This document shows positions 8,398 through 15,638 of a stretch of 26,184 nt of DNA, piece by piece; positions within the stretch are counted from its first letter, which is position 1, and each line of letters begins with the position of its first letter. Under the pieces are notes generated by a model, which was not told where the DNA came from, searched no databases, and saw nothing but the letters and a program-made list of their open reading frames with translations. The stretch is from SCQX01 sp035720945 (GTDB lineage: Bacteria; Pseudomonadota; Gammaproteobacteria; Burkholderiales; Burkholderiaceae_B): assembly GCA_035720945.1 (NCBI GenBank), contig DASTNK010000177.1, positions 1 to 26,184 of the forward strand, in the 5' to 3' direction. The translations under genes were made by a program, and so were the position numbers.

Positions 8398-9504
8398 ATG
8401 GATAAAACGCGCAGAGATTTACTGAAGGCGGCCGCCGCATCATCAGCCGCCATTGGCGTCGGCGGTTGGCCCGGCCTGGGCATGGCCGCCACCAAGGAAC
8501 CGCTCAAGATCGGCTTTGTCTATGTCGGGCCAACGGGTGATTTCGGCTGGACCTACCAGCACGACCTGGGGCGCAAGGCCATCATCAAGGCACTCGGGCC
8601 GGAAGCCGTCAAGACCACCTATGTGGAAAATGTCGGTGAGGGCTCGGATGCCGATCGCGTCATCCGCGAACTGGCCGCCAAAGGCAACAAGCTCATTTTC
8701 ACCACCTCGTTCGGGTTCATGGACCCCACCATGCGGGCGGCCCGGCAGTTTCCCGACACAATTTTCGAAATGTGCACGGGCTACAAGCTGGCCCACAACG
8801 TCGGCACCTATACGCCGAAGTTCATCCAGGGGCGTTACCTGACCGGGCTCATCGCGGGGCACATGACCAAAAGCAATATCATCGGCTATGTTGCGCCCTA
8901 TCCCATCCCCGAGGTCATCCGCGGCGTCAATGCCTTCATCATCGGCATGCACGAAGTCAATCCCAAAGCGCGTGTGAAGGTCGTGTTCATCAACAGTTGG
9001 TTCGACCCCGGCAAGGAGCGCCTGGCGGCCGAGACGCTCATCAACCAGGGTGCCGACATCCTGAACAAGCACACGGATTCCCCGGCGGTGATCCAGGTTG
9101 CCGAGAGCAAGGGGGTCTATTCTTTTGGATACGATTCCGACATGCGGCAGTTCGGGCCCCACACCCAACTGACATCCATCATCTTGAACTGGGCGCCGTT
9201 CTACGTTGAAACGGCCAAGCAGGTGATAGCCGGCACGTGGAAGTCCCGGGATGTGTGGTACGGTTTCGCCCACGACTGGATTCAATTGGGGCCGTTTCTG
9301 CCCGCCATTCCGAAGGCGGTCGTGGATCAGGTCGAAAAGCAGAAGCAGGCCCTTATTTCGGGCAGCTTCAAGATCTTCAAGGGTCCGCTGCTCAACCAGC
9401 AAGGCAAGCAGGTGCTTGCTGCGGGCCAGACCCTTAGCGATCACGACATCCGCAACATGAATTACTTCCTGGATGGCGTGGAGGGGCAGTTGCCCAAGAG
9501 TTAG
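8398..9504 (+). CDS. BMP-family ABC importer substrate-binding protein (Tat signal)
   Basis: This periplasmic binding protein has 368 residues and is of the BMP/PnrA type (known family members bind nucleosides). The N-terminus MDKTRRDLLKAAAASSAA is a twin-arginine signal (Arg5-Arg6), so the protein is probably exported folded, with the mature part beginning near residue 31. Family segments seen are KIGFVYVGPTGDFGWTYQHD (37-56) and, later, YVAPYPIPEVIRGVNAF and SFGYDSDM. There is no lipobox Cys. The start has CGGAG seven bases upstream. No purine catabolic genes flank the operon, so the actual ligand (nucleoside, purine base or another compound) is open. Confidence 0.9.
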   Translation: MDKTRRDLLKAAAASSAAIGVGGWPGLGMAATKEPLKIGFVYVGPTGDFGWTYQHDLGRKAIIKALGPEAVKTTYVENVGEGSDADRVIRELAAKGNKLIFTTSFGFMDPTMRAARQFPDTIFEMCTGYKLAHNVGTYTPKFIQGRYLTGLIAGHMTKSNIIGYVAPYPIPEVIRGVNAFIIGMHEVNPKARVKVVFINSWFDPGKERLAAETLINQGADILNKHTDSPAVIQVAESKGVYSFGYDSDMRQFGPHTQLTSIILNWAPFYVETAKQVIAGTWKSRDVWYGFAHDWIQLGPFLPAIPKAVVDQVEKQKQALISGSFKIFKGPLLNQQGKQVLAAGQTLSDHDIRNMNYFLDGVEGQLPKS

Positions 9505-9572
9505 CTTGTTTTTGGGCTTGGGTATTTAGGGGATTCGACGCGGTTGGTATTTTAAGGCGCTGTCTTTAAAGC

Positions 9573-9779
9573 GCCATCTGGCGGGGCTTGGGGCGGGTCC
9601 GGCACGGCGTGCTTCATCCGGATCTGTCTCGTCCAGGCGGGCGTTGGGCTAAACTCGCGTTGAGATCAGCCGAAGGCTGATCTCAACGCTCAGACACCGC
9701 CCAACGACTGCCCCCGCCTTCCCGAACCAGATCCGGCGCACGCCTTACGCCAGTCCCACCCCAAGCCCCGCCAGATGGC
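9573..9779. repeat. 207-bp nested imperfect palindrome
   Basis: The outer arms (9573-9593 and 9759-9779) are perfect 21-bp inverted repeats. Inside them lie matching pairs ggcgtgc 9606-9612 / gcacgcc 9738-9744, ccggatctg 9618-9626 / cagatccgg 9728-9736, and cgttgggc 9642-9649 / gcccaacg 9699-9706. At the centre is a perfect 15-bp stem (9657-9671 / 9675-9689) with loop gaa. All pairs share a centre near 9675, so one giant hairpin or cruciform is expected. It may terminate transcription after the binding-protein gene, or be a MITE-like element; no T-run follows. Confidence 0.8.
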
Positions 9780-9831
9780 TCGCGGTGGCGGCATGCTGTG
9801 GCGTTGAGGATTCTCTGAAATTGCCACACGC

Positions 9832-9869
9832 AACAAAAATTCCCCTTTTATTTTTGTTCAGGCTATAAT
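9832..9869 (+). promoter_or_regulatory. Probable rhlE promoter with overlapping inverted repeat
   Basis: A perfect TATAAT is at 9864-9869 in an AT-rich patch. No good -35 is seen at the expected distance; the segment there is inside a 9-bp inverted repeat (aacaaaaat 9832-9840 / atttttgtt 9850-9858), which could be an operator or the terminator of upstream transcription. If used, the leader of rhlE would be about 270 nt. Confidence 0.45.
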
Positions 9870-9931
9870 TGCGCACCGCAACATAATCGCCTCGACATTT
9901 TCCACGGCTTTGCGTACCGTCTGCCGGCCCA

Positions 9932-10088
9932 CCCCTTGCGGGGCGGAATACTCCAGCAGTTGTCTGATTCTTTCAGCAGCCATGTCGAGCGCCATCGATT
10001 CCTGACCCCGAACCTTTTCCGGCGAGGCTTCCCTGCTACAGGGCTTCGCGCACCAGGTTGTTTGGTCGGCACGATGTCCAACCAACCT
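9932..10088 (+). promoter_or_regulatory. Hairpin-rich 5' leader of rhlE
   Basis: Three stem-loops can be read in the predicted leader: cccc/gggg at 9932-9943; 10022-10049, where ccctg/caggg closes a cta loop with an outer 6-bp stem across a 3-nt bulge; and 10055-10088, with 10 of 11 pairs and a 12-nt loop. The last ends 55 nt before the rhlE ATG. A regulatory role is inference. Confidence 0.35.
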
Positions 10089-10143
10089 GTGCCCCGGGCT
10101 TTGCTCCTGGAGCCGCGCGCCGCTTGCCGGCAAAGGACGATTC

Positions 10144-11715
10144 ATGTCTTTCGATTCTCTGGGACTTGCTCCCAATCTGCTGTCCGCCATCCAAAAGGCG
10201 GGCTTCACCGCTCCCACCGATGTCCAGTCCGCCGCCATTCCGCAGGCGTTGCAAGGCCACGACCTGATGGTCTCGGCCCAGACGGGCAGCGGCAAGACCG
10301 CGGCATTCATGCTGCCCGCGCTGCATCGCGTCGCGCAGATGCCCGCCGGCAAGGGCCGTGGCGTGCAGATTCTGGTGCTGACCCCAACACGCGAACTGGC
10401 GATGCAGATCACCGACGCGACCCGCCTGTATGGCGCGCACCTCCCCGACCTGCGCACCGCGACGGTGGTGGGCGGTGTGCCCTACGGTGCCCAGCTCAAG
10501 GCGCTGTCGCGCCGCGTGGATGTGCTGGTGGCCACCCCCGGACGCCTGATCGACCACCTGCAGTCGGGCCGTGTCAAGCTATCCACCGTGCATACGCTGG
10601 TGCTGGACGAGGCCGATCGCATGCTGGACATGGGCTTCATCGAAGACATCGAGACCATCGTGTCGCACACGCCAGCGGAACGCCAGACTCTGCTGTTCTC
10701 GGCCACCCTGGATGGCACGATCGCGCGCATGGCCGCGCGGATGATGCGAGAACCCGTTCGCATCGAAGTGTCGGGCCATAAACAGCAGCACACCAACATC
10801 ACCCAGCGCTTGCTGTACGCCGACGACGCCGGCCATAAGCAACGCCTGCTGGACCACCTGCTGCGCGACGCGAGCCTGAATCAAGCCATTGTGTTCACCG
10901 CCACCAAACGTGGCGCCGACGATCTGGCCGACCGACTGGCCGAGCAAGGGTTCGAGGCCGCGGCGCTGCATGGCGACATGAACCAGCGTCAGCGCACGCG
11001 TACGCTTGGCCGTCTGCAGAAGCACCAATTGCGGGTGCTCGTGGCGACCGACGTCGCCGCGCGCGGCATCGATGTGCAAGGCATCAGCCACGCCATCAAC
11101 TATGACCTGCCCATGCAACCCGAGGACTACACGCACCGCATCGGCCGTACCGGGCGCGCGGGCCATGACGGCCTGGCGTTCACGCTGGCCACACATACCG
11201 AGCGCCATAAGGTTCGCCGCATCGAGCATTACATCGGCCAACCCATTCCTCTGCTGACCATCGACGGCCTGGAGCCAAAGAAATCGGTGCGCCCGACCTA
11301 CACCGACCGCAAGGGCGCCCCCCGACAGGGCGATCGCGCGGGCCGCACGGGCGCCCCGGGCGGAAAGCCCGGCTTCAGCCGCTCTGCCCGCAAAGCGGGG
11401 GACGAACGGTCGTCTTTCGTGCCGCGCACCCATGGATACAAGGGGGCGACCACGGAACACGCTCATCGCTCCGACAATCGCCCCGAATCGCAGGCGGAAC
11501 GACGTGCCACCGGCACGCCGGCGCCCCGACGCGAAACCAGCCGTTTCGATAGTCGTCCCGCGCATGCCGAGCGTCCGGCGTTGGGCAAGCCGGCCCGGTC
11601 GGACAAGCCGGCCGCCAAATGGTCACGCGCGGAGCGTCCGTCGTCCGGCGCTCGGCCCTCAACCCGGCCCGGCGCGAAACCCGCCAAACATTCCGCGCGC
11701 CGCCCGTCGTTCTGA
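10144..11715 (+). CDS. rhlE: DEAD-box ATP-dependent RNA helicase RhlE
   Basis: This RNA helicase has 523 residues and is likely to act in ribosome assembly or RNA decay, as RhlE proteins do. Motifs in order are the Q-motif region with TAPTDVQ (22-28), AQTGSGKT (45-52), PTRELAMQ (81-88), TPGRLIDHL (131-139), DEAD (155-158), SAT (186-188), FTATKRGADDLADRL (251-265), ATDVAARGID (301-310) and HRIGRTGRAG (331-340). The tail from about 380 is Arg/Pro/Ser-rich and low in complexity, the usual RNA-binding extension of this subgroup, and is long here (about 140 residues). AAAGGA precedes the ATG. The gene has its own promoter region and is followed by two hairpins, so it is probably monocistronic. Confidence 0.95.
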   Translation: MSFDSLGLAPNLLSAIQKAGFTAPTDVQSAAIPQALQGHDLMVSAQTGSGKTAAFMLPALHRVAQMPAGKGRGVQILVLTPTRELAMQITDATRLYGAHLPDLRTATVVGGVPYGAQLKALSRRVDVLVATPGRLIDHLQSGRVKLSTVHTLVLDEADRMLDMGFIEDIETIVSHTPAERQTLLFSATLDGTIARMAARMMREPVRIEVSGHKQQHTNITQRLLYADDAGHKQRLLDHLLRDASLNQAIVFTATKRGADDLADRLAEQGFEAAALHGDMNQRQRTRTLGRLQKHQLRVLVATDVAARGIDVQGISHAINYDLPMQPEDYTHRIGRTGRAGHDGLAFTLATHTERHKVRRIEHYIGQPIPLLTIDGLEPKKSVRPTYTDRKGAPRQGDRAGRTGAPGGKPGFSRSARKAGDERSSFVPRTHGYKGATTEHAHRSDNRPESQAERRATGTPAPRRETSRFDSRPAHAERPALGKPARSDKPAAKWSRAERPSSGARPSTRPGAKPAKHSARRPSF

Positions 11716-11742
11716 GGCTAATGGACAATAGCCCTTGGCGCG

Positions 11743-11783
11743 CGGCGGAGCGGCCCCGGCACATACCGGGGACAGCTCCGCCG
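11743..11783 (+). terminator. GC-rich stem-loop after rhlE
   Basis: A 9-bp outer stem (11743-11751 / 11775-11783) encloses a second 6-bp stem (ccccgg 11754-11759 / ccgggg 11766-11771). It lies 27 bases after the rhlE stop. No T-run follows directly, so it may work with the next hairpin or protect the mRNA 3' end. Confidence 0.5.
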
Positions 11784-11792
11784 TTGTAATTC

Positions 11793-11824
11793 AACAGCCG
11801 GTTCGCCTCAACGAACCGGCTGTT
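11793..11824 (+). terminator. Perfect 13-bp stem-loop, likely terminator of rhlE
   Basis: The arms aacagccggttcg (11793-11805) and cgaaccggctgtt (11812-11824) pair without mismatch around a 6-nt loop. The 3' side continues ggttactg, which is not a true T-run. Position and strength favour transcription termination or 3'-end stabilisation. Confidence 0.6.
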
Positions 11825-11899
11825 GGTTACTGTGCGGTGGGTCCAGCAGCGCACACAAGGCACAAACCGTGGCGATGGCTGGTACTGTCGCGAGGATTT

Positions 11900-11962
11900 G
11901 CAACACCGCCCAGGCCGAAAAGACACGGTTTTATGTCCCTGATAGCGTCAAACACTGCGCTA
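11900..11962. repeat. 63-bp dispersed repeat, copy A
   Basis: This copy matches 23715-23777 at 60 of 63 positions in the same orientation; all three differences are transitions. It lies 37 bp upstream of the nitronate monooxygenase ATG. Its right end holds a short inverted pair (tagcg / cgcta at 11943-11962). It carries no reading frame of note. Confidence 0.9.
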
Positions 11963-11998
11963 ACATGAGGGTATTGTCATCTCGCCCCGGGAACCCCC

Positions 11999-13069
11999 AT
12001 GAATGCAGCTCTCGCGCGCACCGAGCAATTCTGTCGTCGTTTCGGGCTGCGTGTCCCGATTCTGCTGGCGCCGATGGCAGGCGCCTGCCCGCCTGAACTG
12101 TCCATCGCCGTGGCCAACGCTGGTGGCCTGGGCGCTTGCGGTGTGTTGCTGATGCCTTCGGCCGACATCGCCGCCTGGGTCGCGACATTCCGGGCGCACA
12201 GCCAGGGCGTGTTTCAATTGAACATGTGGATCCCCGACCCGCCACCCGCCCGCGATGCGGCGCATGAAGCAAAAATCCGCACCTTCCTCAAACACTGGGG
12301 GCCTGAAGCGCCAGCGGACGCCGGCGACGCCAGACCGCCCGAACTCGCCGCCCAATGCGCGGCCATGCTCGATGCCAACCCGCCGGTGGTGTCCTCCATC
12401 ATGGGCGTGTATCCGCCCGATTTCGTACGCGAACTCAAGGCCCGTGGAATAGCCTGGTTCGCGGTCGCGACCACCTTGGCCGAAGCCCGCGAAGCCGAAG
12501 CCGCCGGTGCCGATGCCATCATCGCGCAGGGGATGGAGGCAGGCGGACACCGGGGCGGGTTCGGCGCCGACGCCGCGTTGGTTCGACAAGTGGGCTTGTT
12601 CTCGCTGCTTCCCGCCATCGTGGACGCCGTGCGTGTGCCGGTGATCGCCACCGGTGGCATCGCGGACGCGCGGGGCGTGGCGGCGGCGCTCATGCTGGGG
12701 GCCAGCGCCGTTCAAGTGGGTACCGGCTTTTTGCGCAGCAACGAATCCAGCATTCCCGCCGCGTGGGCCGACGCCCTGGCATGCACCGCCCCCGAAGACA
12801 CAATGGTGAGCCGTGTATTCAGTGGACGCGCGGGCCGATGCGTCGTCACCGATTACGTCCGCGCCGCATCGGCCGCGGACGCCCCCGCGCCGGCACCGTA
12901 TCCGGTGCAACGCGGACTGACCGCCGCCATGCGCAAGCAGGCCAGGCAAGACAACGATTTGAGCCACATGCAGGCCTGGGCGGGCCAGTCGGCGGCCATG
13001 GCGCAGGCCCGGCCGGCGGGCGAGATATTGGGGTCGTTATGGGACGGCGCGCGGGAACTGCTGGGTTGA
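11999..13069 (+). CDS. Nitronate monooxygenase (2-nitropropane dioxygenase family)
   Basis: This FMN-dependent TIM-barrel flavoprotein has 356 residues. Such enzymes oxidise alkyl nitronates such as propionate 3-nitronate, a toxic nitro compound. Visible features are PILLAPMAGACPPEL (20-34), NAGGLGACG (40-48), GMEAGGHRG (178-186) with His184 at the catalytic position of the class I family, VPVIATGGIADARG (213-226) and GASAVQVGTGFL (234-245), the phosphate-binding part of the FMN site. The start is the first ATG, with only a weak ribosome site. It stands alone between the rhlE hairpins and the convergent liv operon. Related barrel enzymes such as enoyl-ACP reductase FabK are less likely given the GGHRG motif. 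Confidence 0.88.
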   Translation: MNAALARTEQFCRRFGLRVPILLAPMAGACPPELSIAVANAGGLGACGVLLMPSADIAAWVATFRAHSQGVFQLNMWIPDPPPARDAAHEAKIRTFLKHWGPEAPADAGDARPPELAAQCAAMLDANPPVVSSIMGVYPPDFVRELKARGIAWFAVATTLAEAREAEAAGADAIIAQGMEAGGHRGGFGADAALVRQVGLFSLLPAIVDAVRVPVIATGGIADARGVAAALMLGASAVQVGTGFLRSNESSIPAAWADALACTAPEDTMVSRVFSGRAGRCVVTDYVRAASAADAPAPAPYPVQRGLTAAMRKQARQDNDLSHMQAWAGQSAAMAQARPAGEILGSLWDGARELLG

Positions 13070-13190
13070 CAGAACCGGCTCCCGGTCGCATAAACCGCCC
13101 CGTCGGACTGAGGCACGCACTCAGGAATCCCCAGAGCATAGACGGCCTGAGGCTCGCACCATGCCGCCGGGCCACACAGACCACCCGCCT

Positions 13191-13916
13191 TCAATCGTCG
13201 GGAAACTCCCACTTCTGGGCGCTGGCGCCGGCCAGTTCCTGGACGCGCTGTTCATCCTGGCCGAACTCCGCCGCGACACCACTATAGGTGATGGCGCCGC
13301 GGTCGAGCACGTAGGCGCGGTCGGCGATCTCGATGGCCGCGCGCACGTTCTGTTCGATCAACAGAACAGCGGTGCCCGCGTTGCGGGCAGCGACAATGAC
13401 GTCGAACACACTCTGCACGATGAGCGGCGCCAACCCTTGCGACGGCTCGTCGAGCATCAGCAGTTTCGGGTTAAGCAGCAGCACGCGCGCGATCGACAGC
13501 ATCTCTTGCTCGCCCCCGGACAACTGCCCACCCTTGTGCCCCTTGCGCTCAGCCAGCCGCGGAAAAAGCTTGTATATGCTGGCGATGTTCCAGGGCCCGG
13601 GGCGATCAACCGGGACCTTGAGATTTTCCTCGACGGTCAGATTGGAAAAGATGCGGCGCCCCTCGGGCACCAGGCCCACCCCCAGCCTCGCGATGCGAAA
13701 CGGCGGCAGGCTCGTGGAGTCGGTGCCGAATATCCGCACGTGGCCGGCGCGCGCCGGCGTCAGCCCCATGATGCTGCGCAACGTGGTGGACTTGCCGGCC
13801 CCGTTGCGACCCAGCAGGGTCACCAGTTCGCCCTCCGCGACGTCAAGGTCTACGCCCTGCAGGATGTGGCTCTTTCCATAGTAAGTGTTCAGTTGCTGTA
13901 TCTCAAGAGCCTTCAC
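13191..13916 (-). CDS. livF: Branched-chain amino acid/amide ABC importer ATPase LivF
   Basis: This is one of the two ATPase subunits of a HAAT-type importer, with 241 residues. Walker A GRNGAGKS is at 36-43, signature LSGGEQ at 132-137, Walker B LLMLDEPS at 152-159, and LIEQNVRAA follows near 186. The start is taken as GTG at 13916, giving the typical LivF N-terminus (V/M)KALEIQQLNTYYG with GGGGGA upstream. The longer reading from 13985 runs into livG and is rejected. It overlaps the livG stop by 14 bases and is the last gene of the operon. No clear terminator is seen in the 121-bp gap to the convergent monooxygenase gene. Confidence 0.93.
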   Translation of the reverse strand: MKALEIQQLNTYYGKSHILQGVDLDVAEGELVTLLGRNGAGKSTTLRSIMGLTPARAGHVRIFGTDSTSLPPFRIARLGVGLVPEGRRIFSNLTVEENLKVPVDRPGPWNIASIYKLFPRLAERKGHKGGQLSGGEQEMLSIARVLLLNPKLLMLDEPSQGLAPLIVQSVFDVIVAARNAGTAVLLIEQNVRAAIEIADRAYVLDRGAITYSGVAAEFGQDEQRVQELAGASAQKWEFPDD

Positions 13917-14661
13917 GTTTTTCCCCCAGATAGGCAACCTGCACTTTTTCACTAGCGGCGATTTCATCGGGCGTGCCCTGCTCAAGGACTTCGCCCTCGG
14001 TCAGGACGGTGATGCGATCGGCCAGATTGAAGATGACACGCATATCGTGCTCGACCAGAATGATCGTCAGTTTTTGCTTGCGGTGCAGCCTGCGGATCAG
14101 CAACGCGGTATCGTAGGTCTCCTGGTTGCCCATACCGGCCGCGGGTTCGTCCAGCAGCAGCAGCTTGGGCTTGAGCGCCAGCGCCATCATGATTTCCGTT
14201 GAACGCTGGTCACCGTGTGATAGTTCGCCCACGTAGCGGTCGGCCTTCGCCGTCAACCCACCCGCCTCGAGCAATTCGTCGACACGTTCGTTCGTCTCGC
14301 GGGTTTGCTGTCGTGTGCGGAACACCTTGAGCCTCAGGCCTTGCGTCACTTCAACCGGAATGCGCAGGTTTTCCCGCACAGTCAGTTCGCGGAAGACTTC
14401 GGTGATCTGGAAGGTTCTGGCCATGCCCATCGCCACACGATTCTGCGGCGGCACGGCCGTGACGTCGGCGCCGTCGAACACGATGTGGCCCTTCGTTGGC
14501 CGATAGAACCCGCTGATCATGTTGAAGAACGTGGTCTTGCCCGCGCCGTTCGGCCCTATTATCGCGTGCAGCTCTCCCGGCTCGACGGCCAGCGAGACAT
14601 CCTTCACGGCCACGAGCTCGCCGAAATGCTGGGAAACATTGTGGACTTCCAGCAGACTCAT
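13903..14661 (-). CDS. livG: Branched-chain amino acid/amide ABC importer ATPase LivG
   Basis: This second ATPase subunit has 252 residues. Walker A GPNGAGKT is at 36-43. The signature region reads ELSHGDQR (146-153), with His in place of the usual second Gly, as is common in LivG/UrtD-type proteins. Walker B LLLLDEP is at 167-173 and VEHDM near 203. The C-terminus VAYLGEK is a LivG hallmark. The ATG at 14661 overlaps the livM stop by 4 bases (ATGA). A much longer in-frame reading to 15663 passes through livM in another frame and is not real. Confidence 0.94.
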   Translation of the reverse strand: MSLLEVHNVSQHFGELVAVKDVSLAVEPGELHAIIGPNGAGKTTFFNMISGFYRPTKGHIVFDGADVTAVPPQNRVAMGMARTFQITEVFRELTVRENLRIPVEVTQGLRLKVFRTRQQTRETNERVDELLEAGGLTAKADRYVGELSHGDQRSTEIMMALALKPKLLLLDEPAAGMGNQETYDTALLIRRLHRKQKLTIILVEHDMRVIFNLADRITVLTEGEVLEQGTPDEIAASEKVQVAYLGEKREGS

Positions 14662-15638
14662 GATGCCCTCCTCTGGAACAGCCCCGCTATGCCACGGGGG
14701 AGGAGCAACACGACAAGCACGAAAATCAGCCCGATGAAGAACATCCAGTCTTGCGTGACGCCGGAGAGGTAGTCTTGCGCCACCACGAAGATGGCGGCCC
14801 CCAACAGCGGCCCCCAGAAAGAACGCATGCCGCCAATGACCGCCATGAGCACGAAGTCGCCCGATTGCGTCCAATACAGATCGTGGGGGCTGGCGAAGTT
14901 GTTGAGCAGCGCATAGAGCGCACCGGCGACAGACACGAAAAAGCAAGATATGGAGTAGGCGATCCAGAGGTGGCGATTGACCGGGATGCTGAGGAACTGC
15001 GCCCGGCGTTCGTTTTCGCGGATGGCCTGCAGCGTGTGCCCGAATGGCGAACGGAGGATCGTCGCCATCGCGAACGCACAGATCGCGAGGACGGCAAGCA
15101 CGACATAGTAATAGACCAGACTGGACGTGATGTCCAACTGCATGAACCCCAGGTCGATGGGCAAACGGTGAAAGCCCCGAAGCCCGTTGTCGCCACCGGT
15201 GACGGAATTCCATCGAAATGCGATGAAGTAGAACACCTGCCCGAATGCGATGGTGGCCAGGGCGAAGTAGATGCCGCGCAACTTGACGATCAGGTAGCCG
15301 ATGATCATCCCCCCGAGGGTGCCGATGAGAATGCCCACCAGAAAGGCCACTGGCGTGCTCGGCAACAGGTACTTGAGCGTCAGCCCGGTCGCGTACGCCC
15401 CCAGGCCGAAATAGGCGGCGTGGCCGAACGACATGACGCCAGTGTGCCCGATCAGGAGATTGGTGGCCATGGCGGCCAGGCCAATGACCAGCAGCCGCGA
15501 GGCAAGGTCGGTGTATCCGCCCAGCGGCGTGATCCAGTAGGGCATGGTCAGCAACACCAGCCATAGCACTGGCTGCTGGATGGATTGGCGGATTTGAATG
15601 CGTGGGTTCATGGTTCGTGTTTGTATGTGCTGGTTCAC
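14658..15638 (-). CDS. livM: Branched-chain amino acid/amide ABC importer permease LivM
   Basis: This membrane subunit has 326 residues, with a run of hydrophobic helices from about residue 24. GHTGVMSFGHAAYFGLGAYA (64-83) is the characteristic LivM segment, and SGDFVLMAVIGGMRSFWGPL later forms the conserved cytoplasmic loop region. GTG at 15638 overlaps the livH stop (GTGA) and has a GGCGGA upstream. An ATG nine codons further in (15611) is the alternative start but lacks a ribosome site. Its stop overlaps livG. Confidence 0.93.
   Translation of the reverse strand: MNQHIQTRTMNPRIQIRQSIQQPVLWLVLLTMPYWITPLGGYTDLASRLLVIGLAAMATNLLIGHTGVMSFGHAAYFGLGAYATGLTLKYLLPSTPVAFLVGILIGTLGGMIIGYLIVKLRGIYFALATIAFGQVFYFIAFRWNSVTGGDNGLRGFHRLPIDLGFMQLDITSSLVYYYVVLAVLAICAFAMATILRSPFGHTLQAIRENERRAQFLSIPVNRHLWIAYSISCFFVSVAGALYALLNNFASPHDLYWTQSGDFVLMAVIGGMRSFWGPLLGAAIFVVAQDYLSGVTQDWMFFIGLIFVLVVLLLPRGIAGLFQRRAS

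Larger units (their letters stand above)
9505..10143. other. 639-bp stretch without a confident gene
   Basis: In order this stretch contains: a small hairpin (ggcgct 9556-9561 / agcgcc 9570-9575), a 207-bp nested palindrome (9573-9779), an AT-rich inverted repeat (aacaaaaat 9832-9840 / atttttgtt 9850-9858), a TATAAT box (9864-9869) and a long hairpin-rich leader to rhlE. A 45-codon reading frame on the minus strand (9858-9995) is only a weak candidate and is discussed under findings. Confidence 0.8.

Noticed and set aside
8443..9444. 333-codon minus-strand open frame opposite the BMP binding protein
   Set aside because: It is the reverse-complement shadow of a gene with strong family features and has low-complexity composition.
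10579..11565. 328-codon minus-strand open frame opposite rhlE
   Set aside because: It mirrors the helicase codons and the repetitive Arg-rich tail, and has no motif or ribosome site of its own.
11384..11715. Low-complexity repeats in the 3' part of rhlE as a tandem repeat array
   Set aside because: No regular unit could be found. It is the usual Arg/Pro/Ser-rich tail of RhlE-type helicases.
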